Assembly: GCF_000758755.1 (NCBI RefSeq)
Contig: NZ_JRMV01000272.1
Coordinates: forward strand, 186,001 to 250,000
Length of the DNA stretch: 64,000 nt
Origin: Actinomyces sp. S6-Spd3
Lineage (GTDB): Bacteria > Actinomycetota > Actinomycetes > Actinomycetales > Actinomycetaceae
Reading direction: 5' to 3'
Below, in pieces: positions 34,448 through 44,671 of the stretch. Both the position numbers and the translations under genes were made by a program. The notes beneath the pieces are model-generated. The model was not told the origin of the DNA, searched no databases, and saw only the letters and a list, made by a program, of their open reading frames with translations. Each line of letters opens with the position of its first letter. The stretch's first letter is position 1.

Positions 34448-35090
34448 ATTTTCCGATTTTGAATACGCCTCTGCAGCACTACGGCGTGCACAAGCCAGAG
34501 CACAAGCCCAGGGACACTACCGCGTGCCCTTGCGGACTCGACGCCGCTCGATCAGCGGTCAAAGTGAAGAGTTTGCCCAAGAAATTCTGCTCGATGATGA
34601 GCACGAGCTTGATGACGTGAGCGTTGATTCCGAGGCTGACCCCGATGGTGAATTCAGTGCGCTTTCCACTGTTGTCTCGCGGGCGGGAAGTCGATGGATC
34701 AAAATGCCAGGAATGGCACCACTGCGCCGAAAGTACCGGGAACCCAAGCGCCTTGGACTCACCGTTGATTCCCTCATCGCTCAGCGCGGTTGGCAAGAGC
34801 ACACTCGCATGGGGGATCTCATGTCGAGGTGGAACCAGATTGCTGGCGAGGAGATTGCTGCTCACTGCAGGATCGAAGCAATTGAAGACCGACGAGTCAT
34901 TGTCCAATGCGATTCGACGAACTGGTTTAAGAACGTTCAGCTCTTTCTTCCCCAGCTTGAGCGCAATATTGCCGAGGCCGTGGGTGAGGGTGTTGTTCAG
35001 CAGGTGATCTTGCGTCCACCGGCCTCTCCTTCGTGGAAAAAGGGCCGTTTATCAGTGCCTGGACGCGGTCCTCGAGATACCTACGCGTAG
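34440..35090 (+). CDS. DciA-like protein (DUF721)
   Basis: DUF721 proteins (DciA) load or work with the replicative helicase in bacteria that lack DnaC/DnaI. The 216-residue protein has a disordered N-terminal half. The conserved KH-like domain is near residues 100-185 (LTVDSLIAQRGW, WNQIAGEEIAAHCRIEAI, VQCDSTNWFKNVQLFLPQL). The ATG at 34440 lies inside the end of recF. The gene order recF-dciA-gyrB is typical for actinobacteria. Confidence 0.9.
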   Translation: MSEFSDFEYASAALRRAQARAQAQGHYRVPLRTRRRSISGQSEEFAQEILLDDEHELDDVSVDSEADPDGEFSALSTVVSRAGSRWIKMPGMAPLRRKYREPKRLGLTVDSLIAQRGWQEHTRMGDLMSRWNQIAGEEIAAHCRIEAIEDRRVIVQCDSTNWFKNVQLFLPQLERNIAEAVGEGVVQQVILRPPASPSWKKGRLSVPGRGPRDTYA

Positions 35091-35117
35091 TTTCTGAACG
35101 TGTGACTGATCACAGCC

Positions 35118-35146
35118 TCAAAAACCGCTAGATTTCGCGGTTTATT
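35118..35146 (+). terminator. Possible terminator after dciA
   Basis: AAACCGC (35122-35128) and GCGGTTT (35137-35143) form a 7-bp stem with an A-run before and TTTA after it. It is weak but sits just after the dciA stop. Confidence 0.4.
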
Positions 35147-35291
35147 CCTGTGAGTGATTAGCCCTCATAGCGGTGTCAATCAGGGCTTTCCCCTTGCCTT
35201 TTCGGTAGAATAGGAACGGTTGTTTTATTGATACTGCGCCATTTTCGGGCAGTACGCACCCGTGTGGGTGAAGAATGAGGGGAGCCATTAG

Positions 35292-37322
35292 GTGGCTGAA
35301 ACGCAAGAACCAACAGTCGATGACGGATCCGACGGCTACGGCGCGTCAGATATTACCGTCCTCGAAGGTTTGGAGGCGGTGCGTAAGCGCCCCGGTATGT
35401 ACATTGGGTCAACCGGTGAGCGCGGCCTACACCACCTGGTGTACGAGGTAGTTGATAATTCCGTTGACGAGGCCTTGGCTGGCTACGCGGACCACATTGA
35501 GGTCACGATCCTGGCCGATGGCGGTATTCGCGTCGTCGATAACGGCCGCGGTATTCCTGTCGACGAACACCCCACCGAGCACAAGCCCACGGTTGAGGTC
35601 GTCATGACGATTCTCCACGCCGGCGGTAAGTTCGGCGGCGGCGGTTACGCCGTCTCCGGTGGTCTTCACGGCGTGGGTATTTCGGTTGTGAATGCGCTGT
35701 CAACGCGCGTTGACACGGTTATTCGTCGGCAGGGCTACGCATGGCGCATGTCTTTTGCCAACGGTGGTCATCCCATCACAGAGCTCGTTCGCGGTGAAGA
35801 AACCCACGAGACCGGCACGACGCAAACCTTCTACCCGGATCCCGAAATCTTTGAGACGACCGTTTTCGATTTTGAGACCCTGCGTCAGCGTTTCCAGCAG
35901 ATGGCATTCCTCAACAAGGGACTGCGCATTACCTTGACCGATGAGCGCGAAAGCGCCACCGGCGAAGGCGACGAAATCGCGGGCGACGAGCAGGCCTCGG
36001 AAGAAAAGCACAAGGGATTCCGCCAGGTCTCCTACATGTACGAGCACGGTCTGCGTGACTACGTGGAGTACCTGGATTCAGCGAAGAAGACCGAAGCTAT
36101 TAACGCTGACATCATCGACTTCGAAGCGGAAAACGACGAGGGCACCATGAGCGTGGAAATCGCCATGCAGTGGACCACCTCGTATTCCTCCTCGGTTCAC
36201 ACCTTCGCAAACACGATCAACACCACCGAAGGTGGCATGCACGAAGAAGGCTTCCGTACGGCGCTGACTTCGCTGGTGAACCGCTATGGGCGCGAAAAGG
36301 GAATCATCCGCGACAAGGATGACAACCTCACCGGTGACGATGTGCGTGAAGGCCTCACCGCCGTCATCTCCATCAAGCTCACCGAGCCCCAGTTCGAAGG
36401 CCAGACGAAGACGAAGCTTGGAAACACCGAAGCTCGTACTTTCGTTCAACAGCAGGTCTACTCCAAGCTCACCGACTGGTTCGACGCGCACCCCGCAGAC
36501 GCGAAAGCCATTATTTCGAAGGGTCAGGCCGCTCAGGCCGCTCGCGTTGCCGCACGAAAGGCGCGTGAGGCGACCCGCCGTAAGGGCGTTCTGGAGTCGG
36601 CCTCGATGCCCGGCAAGCTGCGCGATTGCTCCTCGCGAGTGCCCTCAGAATGCGAAATCTTCATCGTCGAGGGTGACTCCGCAGGCGGTTCGGCCGTCGG
36701 CGGACGCGACCCCGAACACCAGGCAATTTTGCCGATCCGAGGCAAGATTTTGAACGTGGAAAAGGCTCGCCTGGACCGCGCCCTGAGCTCGGATACGATT
36801 CGCTCTCTGATTACGGCTTTCGGCACCGGAATTGGTGAGGATTTCGATCTGTCGAAGCTGCGTTACGGCAAGATTGTCATCATGGCGGATGCCGACGTGG
36901 ACGGCCAGCACATTGCAACCCTGTTGCTCACGCTGCTCTTCCGTTACATGCGTCCCCTGGTCGAACAGGGACACACCTTCATCGCTATGCCTCCGCTGTA
37001 CCGCATCAAGTGGTCGAATGCGGAGCACGAATTCGCCTACTCGGACAAGGAACGCGACGAAATGCTTGCCGCGGGAGCTGCAGCAAACCGCAGGCTTCCC
37101 AAGGAAGGCGGCATCCAGCGCTACAAGGGTCTGGGTGAGATGAATGATCACGAGCTGTGGGAAACCACCATGGATCCTCAGCACCGCATCCTCAAGCAGG
37201 TCACTCTCGAAGATGCAGCAGATGCCGATGAGACCTTCACCATCTTGATGGGTGACGACGTCGAGAGGCGCCGCACGTTTATCCAGCGCAACGCCACCGA
37301 CGTGCGCTTCCTCGACATCTAA
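35292..37322 (+). CDS. gyrB: DNA gyrase subunit B
   Basis: ATPase half of gyrase, which introduces negative supercoils. The 676-residue protein has the GHKL ATPase domain ([15 protein letters not shown], the GRGIPVD loop, [14 protein letters not shown]). The TOPRIM domain has EGDSAGGSA near 458 and MADADVDG, and the tail ends DVRFLDI. The GTG start follows GAGGGGAG. A -10-like TAGAAT (35206-35211) upstream may be its promoter. gyrA follows 62 bases later. Confidence 0.97.
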   Translation: MAETQEPTVDDGSDGYGASDITVLEGLEAVRKRPGMYIGSTGERGLHHLVYEVVDNSVDEALAGYADHIEVTILADGGIRVVDNGRGIPVDEHPTEHKPTVEVVMTILHAGGKFGGGGYAVSGGLHGVGISVVNALSTRVDTVIRRQGYAWRMSFANGGHPITELVRGEETHETGTTQTFYPDPEIFETTVFDFETLRQRFQQMAFLNKGLRITLTDERESATGEGDEIAGDEQASEEKHKGFRQVSYMYEHGLRDYVEYLDSAKKTEAINADIIDFEAENDEGTMSVEIAMQWTTSYSSSVHTFANTINTTEGGMHEEGFRTALTSLVNRYGREKGIIRDKDDNLTGDDVREGLTAVISIKLTEPQFEGQTKTKLGNTEARTFVQQQVYSKLTDWFDAHPADAKAIISKGQAAQAARVAARKAREATRRKGVLESASMPGKLRDCSSRVPSECEIFIVEGDSAGGSAVGGRDPEHQAILPIRGKILNVEKARLDRALSSDTIRSLITAFGTGIGEDFDLSKLRYGKIVIMADADVDGQHIATLLLTLLFRYMRPLVEQGHTFIAMPPLYRIKWSNAEHEFAYSDKERDEMLAAGAAANRRLPKEGGIQRYKGLGEMNDHELWETTMDPQHRILKQVTLEDAADADETFTILMGDDVERRRTFIQRNATDVRFLDI

Positions 37323-37384
37323 AGCCCAGCGACGGGGCCACACACGTGCGGCCTCGTCAGTAGAAAACGAAACGAAGGACCAAA

Positions 37385-40006
37385 GTGAGCGACGAACAGA
37401 CAGTCGATGCCGAACACATCCGCGACATCGAACGTATTCGCCAGGTCGACCTGCAAAAGGAAATGCAGCGCTCCTACCTCGACTACGCAATGAGCGTGAT
37501 CGTCGGGCGCGCGCTGCCCGACGTTCGTGACGGACTCAAGCCCGTGCACCGCCGCATTCTCTACGCGATGTACGACGGTGGTTACCGTCCCACCTCTTCA
37601 TTCTCCAAGTCATCGCGTATCGTCGGTGACGTCATGGGTAACTACCACCCGCACGGTGACGCGGCGATCTACGACGCGCTCGCACGCCTCGTGCAGCCCT
37701 GGTCGCTGCGCGCTCCGCTGGTGGCAGGCCAAGGTAACTTCGGTACCCCCGGTAACCTCGGCCCGGCAGCACCCCGTTACACCGAATGTAAGATGGCACC
37801 CCTGGCCATGGAAATGGTCCGCGATATCGACGAAGAATGCGTTGATTTCCAGGACAACTACGATGGCCGCAACCAGGAACCGACCATTCTTCCCTCCCGA
37901 TTCCCCAACGTCTTGGTCAATGGTTCGGAAGGTATTGCCGTCGGTATGGCCACCCGAATCCCCCCGCACAACCTGCGTGAAGTCGCACGCGGCGTGCAGT
38001 GGGCGCTGGACAACCCCGAGGCCTCGCGCGAAGAACTGCTTGACGCTCTGATCAAGCTCATTCCCGGCCCCGATTTCCCAACCGGCGCAACGATTTTGGG
38101 CCACCGTGGAATTGAGGATGCCTACCGTACGGGACGCGGCTCCATCACTCAGCGAGCCGTTGTTAGCGTTGAAGAGATCCAGGGACGCCAGTGCTTGGTG
38201 GTCACCGAACTGCCCTACCAGGTCAACCCCGACAACCTCGCTGACAAGATCGCTCAGCTAGTTCGCGACGGTCAGATCCAGGGCATCGCGGATATTCGCG
38301 ATGAGACTTCGGGACGTACCGGTCAGCGTTTGGTGATTGTCTTGAAGCGTGACGCTGTTGCGAAGGTTGTTTTGAACAACCTCTACAAGCGCACCTCCCT
38401 GCAAGAGAACTTCTCGGCAAACATGCTCGCGCTGGTCGACGGTGTTCCGCGAACCCTGTCGATTGATGGCTTTATCCGTCACTGGGTTGCTCACCAGATC
38501 GACGTGATTGTTCGCCGCACGCAATTCCGCCTGCGCAAGGCTCAAGAGCGTCTGCACATCTTGGACGGTTACCTCAAGGCCCTGGATGCATTGGATGAGG
38601 TTATTGCCCTGATTCGTCGCTCGCCCACGGTCGACGAGGCGCGAAGCGGCTTGATGGAGTTGCTCGATGTCGACGAGATCCAGGCCGACGCGATCTTGGC
38701 TCTGCAGCTGCGCCGCCTGGCCGCTCTGGAACGTCAGAAGATTTTGAACGAGCACGCCGAACTGCGTGCACGCGTTGAAGATCTGCAGGATATCTTGGCC
38801 AAGCCCGAACGTCAGCGCGCGATTATCTCCGAGGAACTCGGTGAAATCGTTGAAAAGTATGGTGATGAGCGCCGCACGACCATCGTTCCCTTCGACGGAG
38901 AGATGTCGATGGAAGACCTCATCCCCGAAGAAGATGTTGTCGTCACCATCACCCGCGATGGCTTCGCAAAGCGCACCCGCACCGACAATTACCGTTCCCA
39001 GAAACGAGGCGGTAAGGGCGTTCGCGGGACCCAGTTGCGCGGCGATGACGTGGTGGAGCACTTCTTTGTCACGACCACGCACCACTGGCTGCTGTTCTTC
39101 ACGAACCTCGGTCGCGTGTACCGCGCGAAGGCCTACGAGATTCCCGAAGGCGGTCGCGATGCCAAGGGCCAGCACGTAGCAAACCTCTTGGCCTTCCAGC
39201 CCGAGGAGCGCATCGCACAGGTCTTGGCGATCCGTACTTACGAGGACGCACAGTACCTGGTGCTGGCAACAAAGTCCGGCCTGGTGAAGAAGACCCCGCT
39301 GGAGATGTACAACTCTCCGCGAAGCGGCGGCATCATTGCCGTTAACCTGCGTGAGGACGAAGAGGGCAACCCCGATGAGTTGGTCTCCGCTCAGCTGGCT
39401 AACGCAGATGATGATCTGCTGCTGGTTTCGCGTGATGGTCAGGCCGTTCGCTTCGCGGCAACGGATGAGCAGTTGCGGCCCATGGGCCGCTCGACCTCGG
39501 GTGTGCGCGGCATGAAGTTCCGCGGCGACGATGAGCTCTTGACCATGGATGTCCCGCGTGAAGGCACGGACCTGCTCATTGTGACGGAGTCCGGTTATGC
39601 CAAGCGCACTCCGATTGAGGAGTACCCGACCAAGGGCCGTGGAACCATGGGCGTGCGCGTGGGTCGCCTTGTTGAAGAACGTGGTGGACTTATTGGCGCG
39701 CTGGTTGTGGATCCTGAAGAAGACATCATGGTCATTACCGAGTCCGGCAAGCTTGTCCAGGTCAATGCTTCCGATGTTCGCCCGACCGCTCGTAACACCA
39801 TGGGTGTGATCTTTGCTCGCCCCGATGAGAATGACCGAATCATTGCAGTGACGCGCAATCCTGAGCGCGACATTGACGAAGAGGATGGCGAGCAGTCGAC
39901 CTCAGAAGAGGAAAACTCTCAGGTGGGTGTCGGCGAAAATAGTGACGAAACCCCCGCACAGGATGTAGCGTCAGAGCATGACGACTCACAGGAGGTTCAG
40001 GAATGA
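37385..40006 (+). CDS. gyrA: DNA gyrase subunit A
   Basis: DNA-cleaving subunit of gyrase. The 873-residue protein has the active-site tyrosine in [12 protein letters not shown] (near 131). The quinolone-resistance region is [26 protein letters not shown]. In this stretch residues HGDAAIYD are the drug-sensitive-type Ala-Asp pattern by position (family knowledge; no phenotype claimed). The C-terminal pinwheel contains the GyrA box QKRGGKG near 539. The tail is acidic. The stop overlaps the next gene by four bases (ATGA). Confidence 0.97.
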   Translation: MSDEQTVDAEHIRDIERIRQVDLQKEMQRSYLDYAMSVIVGRALPDVRDGLKPVHRRILYAMYDGGYRPTSSFSKSSRIVGDVMGNYHPHGDAAIYDALARLVQPWSLRAPLVAGQGNFGTPGNLGPAAPRYTECKMAPLAMEMVRDIDEECVDFQDNYDGRNQEPTILPSRFPNVLVNGSEGIAVGMATRIPPHNLREVARGVQWALDNPEASREELLDALIKLIPGPDFPTGATILGHRGIEDAYRTGRGSITQRAVVSVEEIQGRQCLVVTELPYQVNPDNLADKIAQLVRDGQIQGIADIRDETSGRTGQRLVIVLKRDAVAKVVLNNLYKRTSLQENFSANMLALVDGVPRTLSIDGFIRHWVAHQIDVIVRRTQFRLRKAQERLHILDGYLKALDALDEVIALIRRSPTVDEARSGLMELLDVDEIQADAILALQLRRLAALERQKILNEHAELRARVEDLQDILAKPERQRAIISEELGEIVEKYGDERRTTIVPFDGEMSMEDLIPEEDVVVTITRDGFAKRTRTDNYRSQKRGGKGVRGTQLRGDDVVEHFFVTTTHHWLLFFTNLGRVYRAKAYEIPEGGRDAKGQHVANLLAFQPEERIAQVLAIRTYEDAQYLVLATKSGLVKKTPLEMYNSPRSGGIIAVNLREDEEGNPDELVSAQLANADDDLLLVSRDGQAVRFAATDEQLRPMGRSTSGVRGMKFRGDDELLTMDVPREGTDLLIVTESGYAKRTPIEEYPTKGRGTMGVRVGRLVEERGGLIGALVVDPEEDIMVITESGKLVQVNASDVRPTARNTMGVIFARPDENDRIIAVTRNPERDIDEEDGEQSTSEEENSQVGVGENSDETPAQDVASEHDDSQEVQE

Positions 40007-40395
40007 GTGATCACGCATCCAATGACCGCGATGATCTTCCCCGTCAGGTAGACCTCGCGATTGTGCGAGTGGACCCCTGGGGAGTCATGAAGGTGGCTTT
40101 CCTTCTCAGTGTTGCACTGGGAATCGCCATGGTGGTCGCAGTGTTGATCTTGTGGCTCATGCTCAATGCGATGCATGTCTTCGCGTCGGCAGAGAGCTTC
40201 CTGCAGTCCATCGGAGCTTCGCAGATGGTTTCGCTTCTGGACTACGTCAGGCTTCCGAAGGTCATGGCCTACGCGACTTTGATTGCTGTGATGAATGTCG
40301 TCATGTTGACCGCCTTGTCGGCACTGGGCACATTCTTGTACAACCTGGTCGCTTCGCTCGTCGGTGGCATCAAGGTCACATTGATGGATGACTGA
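40003..40395 (+). CDS. DUF3566 membrane protein
   Basis: Conserved actinobacterial membrane protein (Rv0007-like) of unknown function found right after gyrA. The 130-residue protein has a short N-terminal tail and two long hydrophobic segments. The first is [21 protein letters not shown]; the second, near residues 85-110, is in the [23 protein letters not shown] part. The family motif includes WGVMKVAF and [11 protein letters not shown]. In mycobacteria the neighbouring cwsA links this locus to cell shape; that role is not shown here. Confidence 0.9.
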   Translation: MSDHASNDRDDLPRQVDLAIVRVDPWGVMKVAFLLSVALGIAMVVAVLILWLMLNAMHVFASAESFLQSIGASQMVSLLDYVRLPKVMAYATLIAVMNVVMLTALSALGTFLYNLVASLVGGIKVTLMDD

Positions 40396-40414
40396 TCGGG
40401 CATTCGAGCTCGTT

Positions 40415-40461
40415 GGCCCGGGGGTATTGATGGGGACATCAATACCCCCGGGCCTGTGTTT
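40415..40461 (+). terminator. Terminator after the gyrase operon
   Basis: A perfect 18-bp stem (GGCCCGGGGGTATTGATG and its complement, 40415-40432 and 40437-40454) with GGGA loop, followed by TGTGTTTT. Confidence 0.92.
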
Positions 40462-40617
40462 TGCCTACTGCGGCGGCAGCCGCTAGCTCGAGCTTTGCAA
40501 GTGATTCCGGGCGATAGCAGCATCTGCCAGCAATGAGTGGGCGACGTCACGATCAACAATTTGGCGCGAACGCCCGCTCGCATGTACTATTTAACGCGTG
40601 CCTTTCGGCATGGCAAT

Positions 40618-40694
40618 GGGCCTATAGCTCAGTAGGTTAGAGCGCAGTCCTGATAAGACTGAGGTCGGTGGTTCGAGCCCACCTAGGCCCACCA
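40618..40694 (+). tRNA. ileT: tRNA-Ile (anticodon GAT)
   Basis: Cloverleaf with acceptor arms GGGCCTA/TAGGCCC, anticodon loop CTGATAA with GAT, T-loop GGTTCGAGCC, discriminator A and an encoded CCA end (40692-40694). In the usual place after gyrA. Confidence 0.97.
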
Positions 40695-40723
40695 TCCGCA
40701 GGAACAATTGAGCGGAGGCTCCC

Positions 40724-40861
40724 ATGAAGAAGTTTGTGAAGACTCTTTCGCTAGTGGCTTGTGTCGCTGCAGTGGGGCTTGTGGTCCGGCAGATCTGCCA
40801 GGATCTCTCCGACAATGAGGAACTGTGGACATCCCTTACGGATGACGTCTCGCAGGCGTAA
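40724..40861 (+). CDS. DLW-39 family small membrane-associated protein
   Basis: A 45-residue protein between the two tRNA genes: basic start (MKKFVK), one hydrophobic helix (about residues 7-22), then an acidic tail with NEELWTSLTDD. The DLW-39 family is a roughly 40-residue actinobacterial protein encoded exactly here, named for its conserved Asp-Leu-Trp; this copy has ELW. GGAGG (40714-40718) precedes the ATG with good spacing. Function unknown. The stop codon is 17 bases before tRNA-Ala, so it is probably transcribed with the tRNAs. Confidence 0.82.
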   Translation: MKKFVKTLSLVACVAAVGLVVRQICQDLSDNEELWTSLTDDVSQA

Positions 40862-40878
40862 TTCTGGGGAACCCCTTT

Positions 40879-40954
40879 GGGGCTATGGCGCAATTGGTAG
40901 CGCACCTGCTTTGCAAGCAGGGGGTTACGGGTTCGAGTCCCGTTAGCTCCACCA
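40879..40954 (+). tRNA. alaT: tRNA-Ala (anticodon TGC)
   Basis: Acceptor arms GGGGCTA/TAGCTCC (one G-T pair), anticodon loop CTTTGCAAG with TGC, T-loop GGTTCGAGTCC, and an encoded CCA end (40952-40954). Confidence 0.97.
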
Positions 40955-40958
40955 CTAA

Positions 40959-40988
40959 AGGTCCAGCTTCGGCTGGGCCTTTTTGTTG
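40959..40988 (+). terminator. Terminator after tRNA-Ala
   Basis: GGTCCAGC and GCTGGGCC (one G-T pair) around TTCG, followed by TTTTTGTTG, directly after the CCA end. Confidence 0.88.
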
Positions 40989-41040
40989 TCTACGGTATCT
41001 AGCTTGGCCTTCGAAATCCGCGCATGACAGACGGTTTTCG

Positions 41041-41122
41041 CTCACCCATTCCTCGTTTAGCTCGCTCACCTACCGTCTTAAAACGGCAATAGACCCGGAA
41101 TGGGTGAGCTAAACCAGGAATG
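41041..41122. repeat. Nested inverted repeats between tRNA-Ala and the lipid kinase gene
   Basis: CTCACCCATTCC (41041-41052) is perfectly complementary to GGAATGGGTGAG (41097-41108). CATTCCTCGTTTAGCTCGC (41047-41065) pairs imperfectly with the segment ending at 41122. A small CCGT/ACGG hairpin sits in the middle (41073-41086). A 29-base run of purines follows (41128-41156). No gene is seen here. Confidence 0.6.
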
Positions 41123-41201
41123 TGTGTGGGGGAGGAGGGAAAGGGGGAGAGGGAGGTGGCCTTCAGTCGGTGTCTACCCGGCGCTGCTTACCCGGCAGTG
41201 T

Positions 41202-42377
41202 TCAGCCCGCGATCAGCAGCGCACCCTGGTCGATACGCACACCAACTTTGCGCGAGCGACCGATCGCATCGCCATCGACCTCAACAATGGCAGCTTGATC
41301 CAAGGAAAGCTCGCCTTCTGTAAGCTGCCTAAATGACAATTCCGCGGGAGATGCGGGCATATTGACGGCCGGCAAGCCCAAGCTTTGCCCAAAGACCTTC
41401 AAAGACAGGTGCGCCCAGCCGACAATACCAACCTGCGTATCCACAGCGATGACATCGACTAAACCGTCATGCAAGGAAGCTTCGGGAGCCAAGGTTACGA
41501 CGGGCAAATCGCCACAGTTTGCAAAGAGAACGCAGCGCGCAGTGAATCGTGTTGACACATCACTGCCGTCAGCTCCCTTTCCCTTCAGGCGCGCACCCAT
41601 GCGGGGCACATTAAGCGAGTTCACCGCTGAAATGACATAGGCCGCCCAGCCAATAGTTTTCTTGAGCTCGGGGTCCGTCTTCGACATTGTTTCGCCGTCA
41701 AAGCCCATCCCGGCCAAGGTCACAAAGGGGAACTCGTCGTCCAAGGCAAGCGCGGCCTCGTCAGTGGAACGACGAGAATCCAAAGTTACTGCGGACAGGA
41801 GCTTTCCCTCGCAGGGAAGGGAAAAACGCTCCTCGGGGTCGATCATCCGAAGCCAGGCCAAATCAACGCTGCGGGTCGACTCACCCAAAGCAACCGCCAG
41901 AGCATCAAGGGGAGAATCCAAGGGAAGCCCAAGATTGCGGGCCAAAACATTACCCGTACCCTCGGGCAGGATGCCCATGCGCACCCCGGTGTGAGCAAGA
42001 CCAGCGGCCACCGCGCGGACGGTTCCATCGCCGCCGGCTGCGATCACATGCGTCGCACCTGCGCGCACGGCCTTTCGCGCCTGAGAGACTCCGGGATCTT
42101 CAATAGTGGTCTCAAGGAAGTGAATGTCTCGCACGCCAAGAGCGCGCGCATCCATGGTCACCGAATTGCGGAAAGCCTGGGGATCCTCGTGCTTGGAAGG
42201 ATTAAAAACTACCCAGGGGCGGATATTCTCAGCGATGCCCGGGGGAAGTGAAATCGCCGAACGATGCGCACGACGAGCACGAGATTGAATGAAGTATTTA
42301 GCACCAGCCGTCACGCCAGCGCCAGCGATTCCGGCAAGCGCAATCAAGTAGGGCGACGGTGGATGAAACTTACGCAT
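41202..42377 (-). CDS. Diacylglycerol kinase family lipid kinase
   Basis: Phosphorylates a membrane lipid such as diacylglycerol. The 391-residue protein has an N-terminal helix (about 9-30). The catalytic domain has VVFNPSKH and the nucleotide loop IAAGGDGTVRAVA. It continues GILPEGTGNVLARNLGLP, and a C-terminal beta domain contains LAGMGFDGETM. The ATG at 42377 is preferred because the frame upstream runs into the divergent serS gene and loses family similarity. Which lipid it uses (diacylglycerol, sphingoid or polyprenol) is not resolved. Confidence 0.9.
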   Translation of the reverse strand: MRKFHPPSPYLIALAGIAGAGVTAGAKYFIQSRARRAHRSAISLPPGIAENIRPWVVFNPSKHEDPQAFRNSVTMDARALGVRDIHFLETTIEDPGVSQARKAVRAGATHVIAAGGDGTVRAVAAGLAHTGVRMGILPEGTGNVLARNLGLPLDSPLDALAVALGESTRSVDLAWLRMIDPEERFSLPCEGKLLSAVTLDSRRSTDEAALALDDEFPFVTLAGMGFDGETMSKTDPELKKTIGWAAYVISAVNSLNVPRMGARLKGKGADGSDVSTRFTARCVLFANCGDLPVVTLAPEASLHDGLVDVIAVDTQVGIVGWAHLSLKVFGQSLGLPAVNMPASPAELSFRQLTEGELSLDQAAIVEVDGDAIGRSRKVGVRIDQGALLIAG

Positions 42378-42457
42378 ACTGCAAGTGTAAAGGGCACATC
42401 GGCGCACGCGGTGATATTCGTCGGCACTGACGCGGGTGCGTGAACTAAGATGGCCCC

Positions 42458-43738
42458 ATGATTGATGTGCGTGCATTGCGTGAAAACCCTGAGCCCGCCC
42501 GCGCCTCACAGCGCGCTCGCGGAGCTGACCCCGCCCTTGTTGACCAGATCCTCGAAGCCGACGTCGCCCGTCGCGAGGCCTTGCAGTCTTTCGAGGCCCT
42601 GCGTGCGACCCAGAAAGAGGTCTCCAAGTCCGTGGGTCGCGCCTCAGCGGAGGAACGCCCTGCGATCCTTGCACGCGCAAAGGAACTGGCCGATGAGGTG
42701 AAGGCTGCCGAGGCTGCCGCAAACGCTGCCGATGCCGAGGCCGATCGCCTGGCCCGCCTGCTCCCGAACCTGGTCCTTGATGGCGTTCCCGTCGGCGGCG
42801 AGGAAGACTTCGTTGTCCTGCGCCACGAGGGCCCCGCGCCTCGTGATTTCGCAAGCGAAGGTTTTGAGCCCCAGGATCACCTGGCACTGGGTGAGGGCTT
42901 GGATGCGATCGACACCAAGCGCGGTGCGAAGGTGTCGGGTGCTCGCTTCTACTACCTCAAGGGTGTGGGCGCACGCCTCGAACTCGCTCTCATGACCATG
43001 GCCATGGACCAGGCCGTCGCCAACGGTTTCGTGCCGATGATGACTCCGACCCTGGTGACCCCGCAGGTCATGGGTGGTACGGGCTTCCTCAACGAGCACT
43101 CCGAAGAGATCTACTACCTGCCCGCCGATGACCTGTACCTGACGGGTACCTCTGAGGTTGCGCTCGCCGGCTACCACGCCGATGAGATCCTCGACCTCAG
43201 CGCTGGCCCCAAGCGCTACATGGGTTGGTCGACCTGCTACCGTCGCGAGGCCGGTTCGGCTGGTAAGGATACGCGAGGCATTATCCGTGTCCACCAGTTC
43301 AACAAGGCTGAAATGTTCAGCTTCTGCCGTCCTGAGGATGCAGAAGAAGAGCACGCACGCTTCCTCGCATGGGAAGAAGAGATGCTCGCTAAGGTTGAGC
43401 TGCCCTACCGCGTGATCGATACGGCCGCCGGTGACCTGGGCACTTCTGCTGCCCGCAAGTTCGACTGCGAGGCCTGGCTGCCGACTCAGGAACGCTACAT
43501 GGAGGTCACCTCGACCTCGAATTGCACGACTTTCCAGGCACGTCGCTTGGGTATTCGTGAGCGTCGCGAAGATGGCATGACCGCGGTGGCCACGCTCAAT
43601 GGAACCCTGGCCACCACCCGCTGGCTGGTTGCGATTCTTGAGAATCACCAGCAGGCCGATGGTTCGGTCCGCGTTCCCGAGGCAATGCGTCCCTACCTGG
43701 GTGGCCTCGAGGTTCTTGAGCCTGTTGCCGCAAAGTAA
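42458..43738 (+). CDS. serS: Seryl-tRNA synthetase
   Basis: Class II synthetase that charges tRNA-Ser and tRNA-Sec. The 426-residue protein has an N-terminal coiled-coil arm (about 30-100, Ala/Glu-rich). Motif 2 is [26 protein letters not shown], and motif 3 is the [24 protein letters not shown] stretch. Usual length. It is divergent from the lipid kinase with 80 bases between. The HAD gene follows after nine bases, so they are probably co-transcribed. Confidence 0.97.
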   Translation: MIDVRALRENPEPARASQRARGADPALVDQILEADVARREALQSFEALRATQKEVSKSVGRASAEERPAILARAKELADEVKAAEAAANAADAEADRLARLLPNLVLDGVPVGGEEDFVVLRHEGPAPRDFASEGFEPQDHLALGEGLDAIDTKRGAKVSGARFYYLKGVGARLELALMTMAMDQAVANGFVPMMTPTLVTPQVMGGTGFLNEHSEEIYYLPADDLYLTGTSEVALAGYHADEILDLSAGPKRYMGWSTCYRREAGSAGKDTRGIIRVHQFNKAEMFSFCRPEDAEEEHARFLAWEEEMLAKVELPYRVIDTAAGDLGTSAARKFDCEAWLPTQERYMEVTSTSNCTTFQARRLGIRERREDGMTAVATLNGTLATTRWLVAILENHQQADGSVRVPEAMRPYLGGLEVLEPVAAK

Positions 43739-43747
43739 CGAGGCTGC

Positions 43748-44659
43748 GTGACCAGCTATTTGACGGCGCCGCTGAGCGGTGAGGCTCCCCGTCCTTTCGG
43801 GGAACTTGTGGAGGAGGCGCTCAATGCGCTTCCTTCCACTTTCCCGCGTGATATCACGCAGGTGATGGTCGCCCTGGACATCGATGGAACTATCTTGAGT
43901 CCCAGCGGTGCCAGCGCACAGGTCGTTGAATCGATTGCAGCGCTCAGTCGCGCCGGTGCGCAGGTCGTCATTGCGACCGGTCGCTCGATGGGTGCGGTCC
44001 TGCCAGTTCTCCCGCTGCTCGGTTTTCGCCGCGGGTGGATCGTTGCTTCTAACGGTGCGGTCCTTGCTCGCGTTCACGAGGCCGGCTACGAGATTGTGCA
44101 TCGCCACGAATTTTCCCCCGCCGAGGTCATCGACGAGGCGTTGAAGACTCTTCCGCATGCGCGTTTCGCCGTCGAAGACCGTAATCTTCGCTTGATTTCA
44201 ACAGGTTTTCCCGAAGGGGAGATCGTTGAAGACACCAAGCTGGTGAGCGTTGATGAACTCAAAGCGATGCGCACGCCCAAGCTCGTCATTCGCGAGCCAG
44301 CTTTGGACCGCGATGCTTTCGAAAGTATCTTGTGTGCCCTGCCTTTCGCGAAGACTCACGAGGTTTTCGTTGGCTGGACCTCGTGGGCTGATATCAGTTC
44401 ACTCGGGGTGACGAAAGCCAGCGGGCTTGATGAACTCCGACGGGATCTCTCGCTTCCCGTTGAGGGAACTGTCGCTATTGGCGATGGAACAAACGACATT
44501 GCCATGATTCAGTGGGCGGCCTTCGGGGTCGCCATGGGCGGTGCCACCGAGGAGATTCGCGTTCACAGCGATTTTGTTGCGGCAGCAGTCGAAAACGATG
44601 GTGCGGCCGCCGTCATGCAGGCGATTTTGCGCTGGTGTGGGAAGATCAGCGAACTGTGA
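43748..44659 (+). CDS. HAD family hydrolase (Cof-type)
   Basis: Haloacid dehalogenase of the Cof/IIB type, usually a sugar- or nucleotide-phosphate phosphatase. The 303-residue protein has motif I VALDIDGTIL near residue 40, motif II VIATGRS and motif IV GDGTNDIAMIQWA. The GTG start leaves 38 residues before motif I, longer than usual, so a later start is possible. It forms a pair with serS, an arrangement seen in several actinobacteria. Convergent with the RloB gene, only 12 bases apart. Confidence 0.9.
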   Translation: MTSYLTAPLSGEAPRPFGELVEEALNALPSTFPRDITQVMVALDIDGTILSPSGASAQVVESIAALSRAGAQVVIATGRSMGAVLPVLPLLGFRRGWIVASNGAVLARVHEAGYEIVHRHEFSPAEVIDEALKTLPHARFAVEDRNLRLISTGFPEGEIVEDTKLVSVDELKAMRTPKLVIREPALDRDAFESILCALPFAKTHEVFVGWTSWADISSLGVTKASGLDELRRDLSLPVEGTVAIGDGTNDIAMIQWAAFGVAMGGATEEIRVHSDFVAAAVENDGAAAVMQAILRWCGKISEL

Positions 44660-44671
44660 GTAGGGGCTGCG

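Noticed and set aside
42378-42887. Upstream extension of the lipid kinase frame
   Set aside because: It runs through the serS promoter and coding region and is Arg/Gly-rich; the kinase starts normally at 42377.
42644-44158. 504-codon minus-strand frame
   Set aside because: Antisense to serS and the HAD gene, both clearly real.
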